From Myxococcales bacterium (GTDB lineage: Bacteria > Myxococcota > Polyangia > Fen-1088), in contig PMCR01000277.1 of the NCBI GenBank assembly GCA_003155465.1, positions 1-14,926 on the forward strand: a stretch of DNA of 14,926 bases. The letters are read 5' to 3'. Below, in pieces: positions 7,750 to 14,926 of the stretch. Within the stretch, counting starts at the first letter, position 1. Each line of letters opens with the position of its first letter. A model generated the notes under the pieces. The model had not been told where the DNA came from and did not search any database. It saw only the letters and a list, made by a program, of their open reading frames with translations. The position numbers were made by a program, and so were the translations under genes.

Positions 7750-8862
7750 TCATGGACAACCCATCTCGTCCGCGCACTGCGATGGACAGCGGTAGGACGC
7801 CCCGATGGTCGAGTAACGGAAGTGCTCGATGCGGTCGCAATACTCGCCGAAGATGCGAACATTCCCCCTCTCTCCGGCGGGGTCAAAGTCCCACCCGTTT
7901 TCACGGTTCTGGTCCCTCGGTATTTCATCTCGGTCTAGGTACACCGTAACCTGAGCTGTCGAATCGGGGGCCGGCACCAACGCGAACCGACAGGAGGACC
8001 GCGCGAGGCCGCCGAAGATGTACTCCATGGTTTCCTGCAGCGACTCGGGGCTGGCCACCGAATAGTACCCCGGCCCGGTGGACGACTTCGGCATCCCGCC
8101 CGCCTGGGCCATTTGATCCAGACAGTCGGGTGGCCCCGCCGGATCGTCATTCGGCTCCGCTCCCACTGCCAACACCAGGACCCCAATGTTCTGTCCGGCC
8201 AGGGCATCCACCTGGGAGACCGCATCCCGGCACGCGTTGGGAAGACCATCTTCGCCGTCAGCGGACTGGCTCGACGAGAGCTCGCCTGAGAGAGTACAAC
8301 TTGGGAGACCGTCAGTAGCCAGCAACACGTAGCGGTCGGGAACCCCGTCAGTGAGTCCCCCGTAGTGCTCAAATGCGCGTCGCAATGCCGAAGCAGTGGG
8401 CGTATTGCCGGCGAGCGTCGGCGCATTCTTCAGAGCTTCCTGCACCGCCGCGCCATCGCCCAATGCAACCTCAACCGAGGGAGGCCCGGCGCAACACCCC
8501 ATAACTGATTCGCCGGGGCACGACCCATCTGCCCCGGGGAACTGTGCAAGTCCGAAACGAATCCGCAATTGGTAGGCGTCAACCAGGTCCGAAAGCACGT
8601 CGGCCAGGACGCTGTAGCGCGTCCCCTGGCCAAAGGCGATGCCCATGGATTCCGACCCATCGAGCACAATCAAGACGTCCACTGCCCTGGGCTCAAGTTG
8701 CACCGCCGCTTTGGACGTGCACGGGGGCTCGGCGTCGCTGCCCTGGACGTCGGCGACCGTGACGCCGTCGACCCCGCCGTCCCCCTGCACGCTGCCGCTG
8801 GCCTGCCCACAGGCCCCAGCGTTGGCCAGCAAGACAACGAAAATCGCGAATCGTACCCGCAC
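7750..8862 (-). CDS. VWA-domain lipoprotein
   Basis: About 370 residues from a GTG at 8862. The start MRVRFAIFVVLLANAGAC is a lipoprotein signal peptide with C18 as the likely lipidated residue. A TTG at 8901 in the same frame would add 13 residues with two Glu before the basic region and fits an export signal less well; neither start has a strong ribosome site. An acidic, Gly-rich linker (about 19-48) leads to a von Willebrand factor A domain. The metal-ion-dependent adhesion site is DGSES (68-72), followed by a Thr in AGNTPTASAL and an Asp in LLATDGLPSC. Many Cys residues, including a C-terminal cluster (YRCPSQCADEMGCP), suggest disulfides outside the cytoplasm. The likely role is metal-dependent protein or ligand binding at the cell surface; partner unknown. 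Confidence 0.82.
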   Translation of the reverse strand: MRVRFAIFVVLLANAGACGQASGSVQGDGGVDGVTVADVQGSDAEPPCTSKAAVQLEPRAVDVLIVLDGSESMGIAFGQGTRYSVLADVLSDLVDAYQLRIRFGLAQFPGADGSCPGESVMGCCAGPPSVEVALGDGAAVQEALKNAPTLAGNTPTASALRRAFEHYGGLTDGVPDRYVLLATDGLPSCTLSGELSSSQSADGEDGLPNACRDAVSQVDALAGQNIGVLVLAVGAEPNDDPAGPPDCLDQMAQAGGMPKSSTGPGYYSVASPESLQETMEYIFGGLARSSCRFALVPAPDSTAQVTVYLDRDEIPRDQNRENGWDFDPAGERGNVRIFGEYCDRIEHFRYSTIGASYRCPSQCADEMGCP

Positions 8863-9040
8863 TGCGGGGCATTCTAGCAGTTCCGTGCCAGGCGCCCACA
8901 AACCAAAGGTTTTCCGGGAATGATCGCGGGGCGTCCGCGGTTTAGGGGCAGATGCCGCGAGATGACTTCTGCCTTGACGCCAAACCGGCCCCAGCCCCCT
9001 TGCCTGTTCGGGCCACCCTGTGTACTTCTAGGGCCTCATC

Positions 9041-9976
9041 ATGATTGAGGTACGCGAGCTAACCAAGTACTTCGGAGCGCGAGCGGCAATTCGCGATCTG
9101 AACTTCGATATCCGGCCCGGCGAGGTGGTCGGCTTTCTCGGGCTCAACGGCGCGGGCAAGACCACCACGCTCAAGATCCTGGGTTGCGTGCTTCTGCCCA
9201 GCTCGGGTCACGTGCGCGTCGATGGGATCGAGGTAACGGCCGAGCCGCAGCAAGTGCGCCGCAAGATCGGCTTCCTGCCCGACGTGCCGCCGCTGTACGA
9301 CGAGATGACCGTGGGCGCCTACCTGGCTTTCGCCGCGCGCTTGCGCGGCGTCACCGGTCGTGACACAGCGGCGCGCGTGCAAGAGAGCGAAGACAAACTC
9401 GCCCTGCGCGACATGCATGCCGAGATCATCGGCAACCTGTCGTACGGATTTCGCCAACGGGTGGGCGTGGCGCAGGCGCTGGTTCACCGCCCTCGCCTGC
9501 TGATTCTCGATGAGCCCGCCGCCGGACTGGACCCCGTCCAGATCGTTGAAATGCGCAACCTGGTTCGGCGGCTGCGCGGCGAGCACACGGTGCTCATCTC
9601 CAGTCACTTTCTCGCCGAGATCAGCCAGACCTGCGATCGGCTACTGGTCATCCAGTCCGGCGAAATCGTGGCCCAGGGAACCGAGGAGGAGATTGCGGCT
9701 GCCCTGGGCACGCGCGGCGAGATCGAGGTGGCGTTGCGCGGGCCTGCTCCCACGGCGCTGGAGGTGACCCGGCAGGTTCCCGGCGTGTTGGATGCGCAGC
9801 TTGCCGACGCCGCCGGCCCTGAAGTCGTGCTCAAGATCCGGGCGCGCGAAGACTGCCGGCCCGAAATCGCGCGCGCCCTGGTATTGGCGGGGCATCAGCT
9901 GCTGCGGCTTGACCGCGGCGCTTCGCGTCTGGAATCTATCTTCATCGAGCTGGCCCACCGCGAGAGGCAATCATGA
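9041..9976 (+). CDS. ABC transporter ATP-binding protein, GldA-like
   Basis: A 311-residue ATPase. Walker A is GLNGAGKTT (34-42), the signature region is LSYGFRQRVGVAQAL (133-147), Walker B is LLILDEP (153-159), the D-loop is GLDP (162-165), and the H-loop His is H189 in ISSHFLAE. The Q-loop position reads GFLPDVPPLYDEMTV, with Asp at 81 where many ABC ATPases have Gln; GldA and CcmA-type proteins often have Glu here. A C-terminal extension of about 80 residues after the ATPase core is typical of drug/lipid/gliding exporters. The ATG follows a weak AGGG (9030-9033). The stop overlaps the next start as ATGA (9973-9976). It powers the permease encoded next. The GldA label rests mainly on the operon partners. 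Confidence 0.9.
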   Translation: MIEVRELTKYFGARAAIRDLNFDIRPGEVVGFLGLNGAGKTTTLKILGCVLLPSSGHVRVDGIEVTAEPQQVRRKIGFLPDVPPLYDEMTVGAYLAFAARLRGVTGRDTAARVQESEDKLALRDMHAEIIGNLSYGFRQRVGVAQALVHRPRLLILDEPAAGLDPVQIVEMRNLVRRLRGEHTVLISSHFLAEISQTCDRLLVIQSGEIVAQGTEEEIAAALGTRGEIEVALRGPAPTALEVTRQVPGVLDAQLADAAGPEVVLKIRAREDCRPEIARALVLAGHQLLRLDRGASRLESIFIELAHRERQS

Positions 9977-10701
9977 GCGCCGCCCTACTCATCGCCCGCC
10001 GGGAACTGGGGTCGTACCTGCGCACCATGAATGGGTACATCATCGCGGCCGCCGTGCTGCTGGTGGATGGCATCTTGTGGAATGCGTTCGCCCTGGGAGC
10101 GCAACAAGACAAGCACTCGGCTGAGGTACTGAGCGACTTCTTCTACTTCTCCAGCGGGACGACCATGATCGCGGCGGTGTTCCTCTCCATGCGCCTGCTG
10201 GCCGAAGAACGCCAGACCGGCACGCTGGTCCTGCTCACTTCGTCACCGGTGCATGACCGGGAGATCATTCTGGGAAAGTTCATTTCAGCGTTCGCCTTCC
10301 TGGCCATGATCACCCTGGCCACGGCCTTCATGCCGGCGCTCATCATGGTCAACGGCAAGTTGTCGTTCGGCCAGGTGGCGGCCGGCTATCTGGGGCTGCT
10401 GCTCCTCGGCGGTGCCGCCTTGGCCATCGGCACGCTGGGATCGGCCCTGGCACGCACGCAAGTCCTGGCCGCCATTCTTTCGGGCGCCATGGTGGTGGGA
10501 TTGATCGTGGTGTGGCTGCTGGCCGCGGTGAGCGAGCGGCCGCTGAACGAGGTCTTCCTGGCCCTGGCGCTGTGGGGCCGGCATTTCCCGCCGTTTCAAG
10601 CTGGCGTCATCAATCTGCGCGACGTCGCCTACTACCTGCTCGTGACCTACTTCGCCCTGTTCGCGGCCACCCGTGTCCTGGAGGCGCGACGATGGCAATA
10701 A
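9973..10701 (+). CDS. ABC-2 type permease, GldF-like
   Basis: A 242-residue integral membrane protein with about six hydrophobic segments, near residues 20-42, 57-75, 100-125, 133-158, 165-190 and 220-236. The N-terminal IARRELGSYLRTMNGYI and the segment RLLAEERQTGTLVLLTSSPV (76-95) are typical of ABC-2 permeases of the GldF/NatB type; the latter lies between the second and third helices and probably contacts the ATPase. GAGAGG at 9962-9967 precedes the ATG, which overlaps the ATPase stop by four bases. Its own stop lies inside the start region of the next gene, a 10-base overlap. It forms the membrane channel of the exporter; substrate unknown. Confidence 0.88.
   Translation: MSAALLIARRELGSYLRTMNGYIIAAAVLLVDGILWNAFALGAQQDKHSAEVLSDFFYFSSGTTMIAAVFLSMRLLAEERQTGTLVLLTSSPVHDREIILGKFISAFAFLAMITLATAFMPALIMVNGKLSFGQVAAGYLGLLLLGGAALAIGTLGSALARTQVLAAILSGAMVVGLIVVWLLAAVSERPLNEVFLALALWGRHFPPFQAGVINLRDVAYYLLVTYFALFAATRVLEARRWQ
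10680..10684 (+). promoter_or_regulatory. Ribosome binding site that fixes the GldG-like start
   Basis: GGAGG lies seven bases before the ATG at 10692, inside the end of the permease gene. It rules out earlier in-frame starts (for example at 10512), whose extra residues are Arg/Pro-rich and only shadow the permease. Confidence 0.65.
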
Positions 10702-12560
10702 CCCGTTGGCCGTCGCTGGCATACGCGACCGGGCTGCTTCTCATCTACTTCGGCGAGCGCGTCCTTGCCGCTGGGCCAGCGAGCGCCGCGGTAACCGTGC
10801 TCGGCGTGGCTGGCGTGCTAGGCGCGGCCGCCTGGCGTGGGCTGGGCGCACGCCGGGCTCCCGCTGGGGCTCGCTCGACGGCACACACGCTGCTTCTCCT
10901 CTACGGTCTCGGTGCCATCGCCCTCGTGCTGCACTTCTTGGGCGGCGATCTGGCCGCGCGCCTCTTCGGTCGTCCGCTGGATCTGCGCATGCCCCGCCTG
11001 GCCGGCGCCCTGGCTGTGCTGTGGCCGGCGCTCATGCTGGCCGGAACGGTGCCCGTGCTGCTGGTCGAACTTTCGCTGGCCGGCATGGCGCACGCACCGG
11101 TTCTCGACACCCGTCGGGTGCGGGCCGCGATGCTTTCCGGGCTGGGCACGGCCTCGGCCATCGTGTTTTGCTTTTCCGTCGCGTATGTGACCGCGGAACG
11201 CAACCTGAAGGTCGATCTGGCCTACTTCCGCAGCACCCGGGCCGGGACCGCGACCAAGAAACTGGTGGCGGCACTCGACCAGCCCGTGCAGGTGTCCTTG
11301 TTCTATCCGCCGGCCAATGAAGTCGGCGAGGAAGTGGCAAGCTACTTCGCCGATCTGACCCGTGAGTCGTCGCAACTGCACGTGACCCGGATCGATCAGG
11401 CGGTCGAGCCGGCGCGGGCGCACGAATTGGGGGTGTCGGGCAATGGCGTGATCGTGGTGGCACGCGACAAACTGCGGGAACAGATCGCCGTGCCGGTCAA
11501 ACTGGAAAGCGCCCGCGGCAAGCTGCGTACGCTGGATCAGGAAGTGCACAAGCGCCTGGTGACCGTGTCGCGCGGCACCCGCGTTGCCTACTTCGTGCAG
11601 GGGCACGAGGAGCGGACATTCGACCCCATTGGGGAAACCGATCGCCGGTCCACGGTGCGCCTGCTGCGCGGTCTCTTGTCCGAGCTGGGCTTCCAAGCCA
11701 AGGACCTGAGCCTGGCGCAGGGGTTGGGCCATGACGTGCCCGCCGACGCTGGCCTGGTGCTGATGCTGGGACCAAGGCGACCGATAATGCTGCCCGAAAC
11801 GGATTCGTTGCTGCGCTACTTCGGCCACAAGGGACGCCTGCTGCTGGCCCTCGACCCAGAGAGCGGTGATACCGCCGCTGCGCTTCTGGACGGACTGTCG
11901 CTACGTTTCAGTGCCACCACCCTGGCCGACGACCAAATCTACTGGGCACGGACCCGGCAGAAAGCCGACCGCATCGGCATCGCCACGGGCGGGTACTCCA
12001 CCCACGCCTCGACGGCGACGCTAAGCCAGTTCGGTTTGCGCCTGCCCCTGGTTCTCCTCGGGGCGGGCTCTCTCACCCGACCGGAGAAGCCTTCACCCGG
12101 TGCGCCCAGCGTGAACTTCGTGGTTCACACCGAGGCCAGCACCTGGAACGACCTGGACGGCAACTTCGAATTTGACGGCGGCAAGGAAGCCCGCAAAGCC
12201 TACGAACTGGCAGCCGCCGTGAGCAAGGGAACGCCGCCCGAGGAGGAAGGACGCGCCCTGGTGCTGGCGGATTCGGACGTCCTGGCCGACGAGCTGATCG
12301 CCAACCGGGCCAACAGTCTGCTGGCGGTCAACCTCGTGCGCTGGCTGGCCGGCGATGAGCGTCTGGCAGGCACCATCAACAACGAGGAAGACGTGCCGGT
12401 TCGCCATACCCGCAAACAAGATGTGGCCTGGTTCTACGCCAGCGTGTTCGCCGCGCCGGCCCTGGTGCTGGGTATAGGCTACGCTGCGCGCCGACGCGGC
12501 TCTCGGCGAAAAGCCGGCCCCGCCGCACCGCCCGCGCCACCCTCGGAGGGCTCGTCGTGA
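10692..12560 (+). CDS. GldG-like ABC transporter auxiliary membrane protein
   Basis: A 622-residue protein. The N-terminal part has about five hydrophobic helices (near 8-26, 31-48, 63-84, 103-128 and 144-166). A large soluble domain follows, starting KVDLAYFRSTRAGTATKKLV, of the GldG / ABC-type uncharacterised transport (ABC_transp_aux) family. It includes QPVQVSLFYPPANEVGEEV, the EVHKRLVTVSRGTRVAYFVQG segment and LRYFGHKGRLLLALDPESG. A final helix (AWFYASVFAAPALVLGIGYA, about 579-598) is followed by a basic, Ala/Pro-rich tail. This helices-domain-helix plan matches the family, with the soluble part outside the cytoplasmic membrane. The extra N-terminal helices may replace part of a permease. 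It overlaps the permease gene by ten bases and the next gene by four (GTGA). It is probably a fixed subunit of the exporter. Confidence 0.8.
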   Translation: MAITRWPSLAYATGLLLIYFGERVLAAGPASAAVTVLGVAGVLGAAAWRGLGARRAPAGARSTAHTLLLLYGLGAIALVLHFLGGDLAARLFGRPLDLRMPRLAGALAVLWPALMLAGTVPVLLVELSLAGMAHAPVLDTRRVRAAMLSGLGTASAIVFCFSVAYVTAERNLKVDLAYFRSTRAGTATKKLVAALDQPVQVSLFYPPANEVGEEVASYFADLTRESSQLHVTRIDQAVEPARAHELGVSGNGVIVVARDKLREQIAVPVKLESARGKLRTLDQEVHKRLVTVSRGTRVAYFVQGHEERTFDPIGETDRRSTVRLLRGLLSELGFQAKDLSLAQGLGHDVPADAGLVLMLGPRRPIMLPETDSLLRYFGHKGRLLLALDPESGDTAAALLDGLSLRFSATTLADDQIYWARTRQKADRIGIATGGYSTHASTATLSQFGLRLPLVLLGAGSLTRPEKPSPGAPSVNFVVHTEASTWNDLDGNFEFDGGKEARKAYELAAAVSKGTPPEEEGRALVLADSDVLADELIANRANSLLAVNLVRWLAGDERLAGTINNEEDVPVRHTRKQDVAWFYASVFAAPALVLGIGYAARRRGSRRKAGPAAPPAPPSEGSS

Positions 12561-13606
12561 CCGGCAGGGGCGTCGCGCTGCAAGGCGGTCTGGCCCTTCT
12601 GGGCCTCGCGGCGGCGTACATGACCTGGCAGCGTCAGCCAGAGTTGCAGGCTGGCGAGGTGTTCGTCCTCGACATCACCAAGAACGAGCTTGAGAACGTC
12701 CGCTTCGACGATGAGGATGCCAAGACGTGGGCCGAGTTGCAGCGTGAGAGTGACGACAACGGCAGCTTCGTTGCACTTCGTCTCTCGGGGCGCGAGGCGC
12801 CCGAGGCAAAGAACACCCCGCCCGCGCCGCCTGCAGACAAGCCCACCCCGGAACGCCTCGTGCGCGGCAGCGACACAGCCAAGACACTCTTCGAACGCTT
12901 TGCTCCCCTGCGCGCCACGCGGGCGATCGGCGTGCTGGACGCGGCCAAGTTGAAGGACCTGGGCCTGGCTGCCGCGAAGAAGCACCTCACCGTGGTGACC
13001 CGTTCGGGACGGCGTGTTTTCGACATCGCACCCGCGCCCTTGGGCGGAACTGATCCCTACCTGCGCGACCAGACTGACGGTCGTGTGTTCGTGATTTCGC
13101 GATCGATCCTCAGCGACTTCCAGGCGGCGGCGACCAGCTTGGTCGAGCGCCACCTGCATGGGTTCCGCCTGGAGGATGCAGACCGCGTGTCCATGACGGC
13201 CGGCTTGGCCAAGAAGGAGTATCGCGTAACCCGTTCGGCTGACGGGCGGGGCGTGGAGATTGCCTCCACCGGGGCGCCTGACAAACCCGATCCGGCTGCG
13301 CGCACCTGGCACGAGCGCGCCTTCGGCCTGTGGCCGAGCGAGTCCCTGGGTAAGGGCGAGACGCCCGCAGAAGGCGAGCCGCAAGCCAGGCTGCGGCTGG
13401 AATACTTCTCGCGTGGCCGTAGCCTGGGCTGGGTGGTCCTCGCCGAACCCTCTGTCCCGCCGGATCAGAGCGTGTCGAGCGCGACGCCAGCGCCCAAGAA
13501 GAATCTCTACCTGCGCAGCGAACTCACCCTGGGCTGGATCAAGCTGTCCAGCGACGTCGCATCCCTGGTCCCCGATGGCGTCAAACTGGCCGGCGGCAAG
13601 CCCTGA
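12557..13606 (+). CDS. DUF4340-like membrane-anchored protein of the ABC operon
   Basis: A 349-residue protein starting at a GTG that overlaps the preceding stop (GTGA), with GGAGGG at 12545-12550. One N-terminal hydrophobic helix (GVALQGGLALLGLAAAYMTW, about 5-24) is followed by a soluble region: VFVLDITKNELENVRFDDED, a Pro/Ala-rich low-complexity insert (about 80-100), then AAKLKDLGLAAAKKHLTVVTRSGRRVFDI and DPYLRDQTDGRVFVISRSIL. The pattern of a residue-level comparison strand followed by DGRVFVIS is typical of DUF4340 proteins, which commonly follow gldA/F/G-like genes. The function is unknown. It is the last gene of the four-gene unit and probably sits beside the GldG-like subunit on the outer face of the inner membrane. 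Confidence 0.68.
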   Translation: MTGRGVALQGGLALLGLAAAYMTWQRQPELQAGEVFVLDITKNELENVRFDDEDAKTWAELQRESDDNGSFVALRLSGREAPEAKNTPPAPPADKPTPERLVRGSDTAKTLFERFAPLRATRAIGVLDAAKLKDLGLAAAKKHLTVVTRSGRRVFDIAPAPLGGTDPYLRDQTDGRVFVISRSILSDFQAAATSLVERHLHGFRLEDADRVSMTAGLAKKEYRVTRSADGRGVEIASTGAPDKPDPAARTWHERAFGLWPSESLGKGETPAEGEPQARLRLEYFSRGRSLGWVVLAEPSVPPDQSVSSATPAPKKNLYLRSELTLGWIKLSSDVASLVPDGVKLAGGKP

Positions 13607-13641
13607 TCCTGGCTACCGCCGGGAAAGGACACTGCCGCGCG

Positions 13642-13736
13642 CCCCCCCCCACGCATCGTTGCGGACATCTGCCCTGAGGCCCGAAATCGGTCCCCCTGGC
13701 CTCGGATTCGCACGTGGATCCAGCCGTGGATCCAGC
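13642..13736 (+). repeat. C9 tract and perfect 12-bp tandem duplication
   Basis: A run of nine C residues lies at 13642-13650. A perfect tandem pair of CGTGGATCCAGC lies at 13713-13724 and 13725-13736. Both are in the 211-base gap between the ABC operon and the dnaE remnant, where no gene or clear terminator is visible. A 12-base duplication can arise by replication slippage. Confidence 0.7.
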
Positions 13737-13817
13737 TGCCTTCGCCCTTTTGGCCGGACTTCCAGGCCGCAGACCCTCAGCCTGCCATCGCACCTGACAC
13801 GCCCAGAAGGCGTTTAG

Positions 13818-14191
13818 ATGAGCTACGGCCTGACCAGCGGCGAGCCACTGTTGATCAACGGCACAGTGGACGCGCCCTTTGGCGAAGGCGAGAGCGCGCG
13901 CGAGCGGCTGCGTTTCATGGACGCCAAGCTGCGGTCTTCCATCCGCGCGGAGCGCAGCAGCTTGATGGAGATTCGCCTCAATGCGGATCTGGTCACCAAC
14001 GAGCAGATGGCGACGTCACAGAAGCTGCTGCGCCAGTTTCCGGCCCGTGCCGCACGCGCCGGCGCCTGGAAATTACCCAACGCAGCGAAACCGTGCTCGA
14101 CCTGGGCGACGAGTTCAAAGTCGCCGCCGCCGACGAGCTGCTGGCCAAGCTGGAACAGGTCTTCGGGGAGCGGGTCGCGGTGCTGCGGTAG
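13818..14191 (+). pseudogene. Frameshifted 3' remnant of DNA polymerase III alpha subunit (dnaE)
   Basis: The frame from 13818 reads a coherent protein: YGLTSGEPLLINGTVDAPFG, then RLRFMDAKLRSSIRAERSS, then EIRLNADLVTNEQ, up to LLRQFP near 14041, after which it becomes nonsense. Adding one base at about 14041 switches to a frame reading GPCRTRRRLEITQRSETV, LDLGDEFKVAAADELL and EQVFGERVAVLR, with TAG at 14189-14191. The joined sequence follows the C-terminal OB-fold and tail of DnaE: compare E. coli [20 protein letters not shown] with KVAAADELLAKLEQVFGERV. Only about 125 codons remain, whereas an intact DnaE exceeds 1,100. A TAG stands immediately before the ATG. The frame just upstream reads LDELR, which could be one more displaced piece. 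It is a decayed fragment; a sequencing error could explain the frameshift but not the missing 5' part. Confidence 0.7.
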
Positions 14192-14266
14192 GCAGGAGGG
14201 CGGTCGAGAAGACGGATGTCGTGGCCGACTATGAAGGGGCTTCAAGTCATCGACCGCCACTTCGTT

Positions 14267-14292
14267 GCGGCCCTACCGTTCCAGAGGGCCGC
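14267..14292 (-). terminator. Stem-loop just after the histidine kinase stop
   Basis: A perfect 8-base-pair GC-rich inverted repeat, GCGGCCCT (14267-14274) and AGGGCCGC (14285-14292), has a 10-base loop. It begins four bases after the kinase stop codon on the minus strand. No clear T-run follows on either strand, so termination would be weak or factor-assisted. Confidence 0.35.
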
Positions 14293-14296
14293 GTGA

Positions 14297-14926
14297 CTAT
14301 TGAGCTTTCAAACTGTTCGGTGTTCTAGGAAGTCGAAGGGAGAACGTCGTCCCACTCGCCTCATTCGATTCCACGCCGATGCTCCCGCCATGAGCAGCAA
14401 CGATCTGCTGCGTGATGAAGAGCCCGAGCCCGAGTCCTTGCGAGCCGGCCTGCTTGCTCTTCCCCATCCGCAGCGGTTCAAAGATGACCGGCAGGAGGTC
14501 GGGAGGGATCGTGCCGCGGTTGTTCACCTTCACCATCACAAAGTTCGGTGCCTGGCCATCGATGCCCACGTAGATGGGCGTTCCGGACTCTCCGTGATGG
14601 CGCGCATTGCCCATGAGGTTGGAAAGCACCTGCCCGAGGCGATCGCGATCCCACGTGCCCGCGAGATCTCCGGAACACTCGTACTGAATCTGCTGCGTGC
14701 CTCCTTCGCCCTGAAACTCCGCGACGATCGCGCCGGTGAGGTCGCCAAGATTCATCGCTTTTGCGTCAACCGGGAGCCCGGTACCAAGGCGAATGCGCGT
14801 GAAGTCGAGGATCTGGTCGATCATCCTGGCCATCCGCTCGGCGCCGGCGAGAATTCGAGCGGTGGGTTTGGAGATCTGCTCGGAATCCGCTCGCCTGAGA
14901 AGGAGGCTTGCACTCGTGGTAATGGC
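14297..14926 (-). CDS. Sensor histidine kinase, C-terminal part, cut by right edge
   Basis: An open frame enters from the right edge and ends at TAG 14297-14299, giving 209 residues. It opens with AITTSASLLLRR and GAERMARMIDQILDFTRIRLG, the second part of a HisKA dimerisation domain; the phospho-acceptor His box would lie just beyond the edge. The HATPase_c domain follows: N-box LSNLMGNARHHG, the G1 region VKVNNRGTIPP, the F-box FEPLRMG, and G2 GLGLGLFITQQIVAAHGG, closing with GTTFSLRLPR. In G1 the usual Asp is Asn (VNNRG), a variant seen in one class of histidine kinases whose G1 reads like VHNxGPPIP, so activity is not excluded. The protein autophosphorylates from ATP and passes phosphate to a response regulator. 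The sensor domain and any partner regulator are out of view. Confidence 0.9.
   Translation of the reverse strand, partial: AITTSASLLLRRADSEQISKPTARILAGAERMARMIDQILDFTRIRLGTGLPVDAKAMNLGDLTGAIVAEFQGEGGTQQIQYECSGDLAGTWDRDRLGQVLSNLMGNARHHGESGTPIYVGIDGQAPNFVMVKVNNRGTIPPDLLPVIFEPLRMGKSKQAGSQGLGLGLFITQQIVAAHGGSIGVESNEASGTTFSLRLPRTPNSLKAQ

Noticed and set aside
8974..9040. TTGACG upstream of the ABC operon as a -35 element
   Set aside because: No acceptable -10 lies at 16-18 bases; the region there is C-rich.
10818..11828. 336-codon minus-strand frame opposite the GldG-like gene
   Set aside because: His/Gln/Gly-rich shadow of a well-supported membrane protein gene.
12479..13384. 301-codon minus-strand frame opposite the DUF4340-like gene
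   Set aside because: Antisense shadow; the plus strand has an operon-coupled start, a ribosome site and a membrane anchor.

Overview
This is a high-GC window with strong third-position G/C bias. Its secreted lipoproteins carry Gly-rich or acidic linkers after the lipidated Cys, and its proteins include a von Willebrand A lipoprotein, an Asp-box lipoprotein and a Gld-type ABC transporter. Together these suggest a myxobacterium-like organism (Myxococcota, probably Polyangia). This is inference from composition and protein style; there is no rRNA or marker gene to prove it. No tRNA, rRNA, CRISPR array or insertion sequence is visible.

Layout, left to right. (1) Positions 1-462, minus strand: N-terminal part of a three-helix membrane protein that runs off the left edge. 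(2) 463-873: a gap with no convincing gene. (3) 874-1680, plus: thiM, hydroxyethylthiazole kinase, standing alone. (4) 1691-6098, minus: a tight three-gene unit read from right to left. It encodes a cytosolic gluzincin (HExxH) metalloprotease of the M4-like type, an MBL-fold hydrolase of the ComEC-like subgroup, and a PLP enzyme of the D-cysteine desulfhydrase/ACC deaminase family with a GTG start. (5) 6317-7741, plus: an Asp-box (BNR) lipoprotein, facing a VWA-domain lipoprotein at 7750-8862 on the minus strand. (6) 9041-13606, plus: four overlapping genes for a GldA/GldF/GldG-like ABC exporter complex plus a DUF4340-like protein. (7) 13818-14191, plus: a frameshifted remnant of the 3' end of a DNA polymerase III alpha-subunit gene (dnaE), preceded by a perfect 12-bp tandem duplication. 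(8) 14297-14926, minus: the C-terminal part of a sensor histidine kinase, truncated by the right edge.

How the genes work together. The ABC unit is a clear single operon. Overlaps of 4, 10 and 4 bases imply translational coupling, and the ATPase, permease, auxiliary membrane protein and anchored DUF4340-like protein probably form one envelope complex. The protease-MBL-PLP unit is the most likely place for an undescribed system. The first two enzymes are hydrolases without export signals and are separated by two bases; their shared substrate is unknown. The two convergent lipoproteins are probably exported surface proteins, but nothing shows that they interact. The dnaE remnant is the only clear sign of gene decay or rearrangement.
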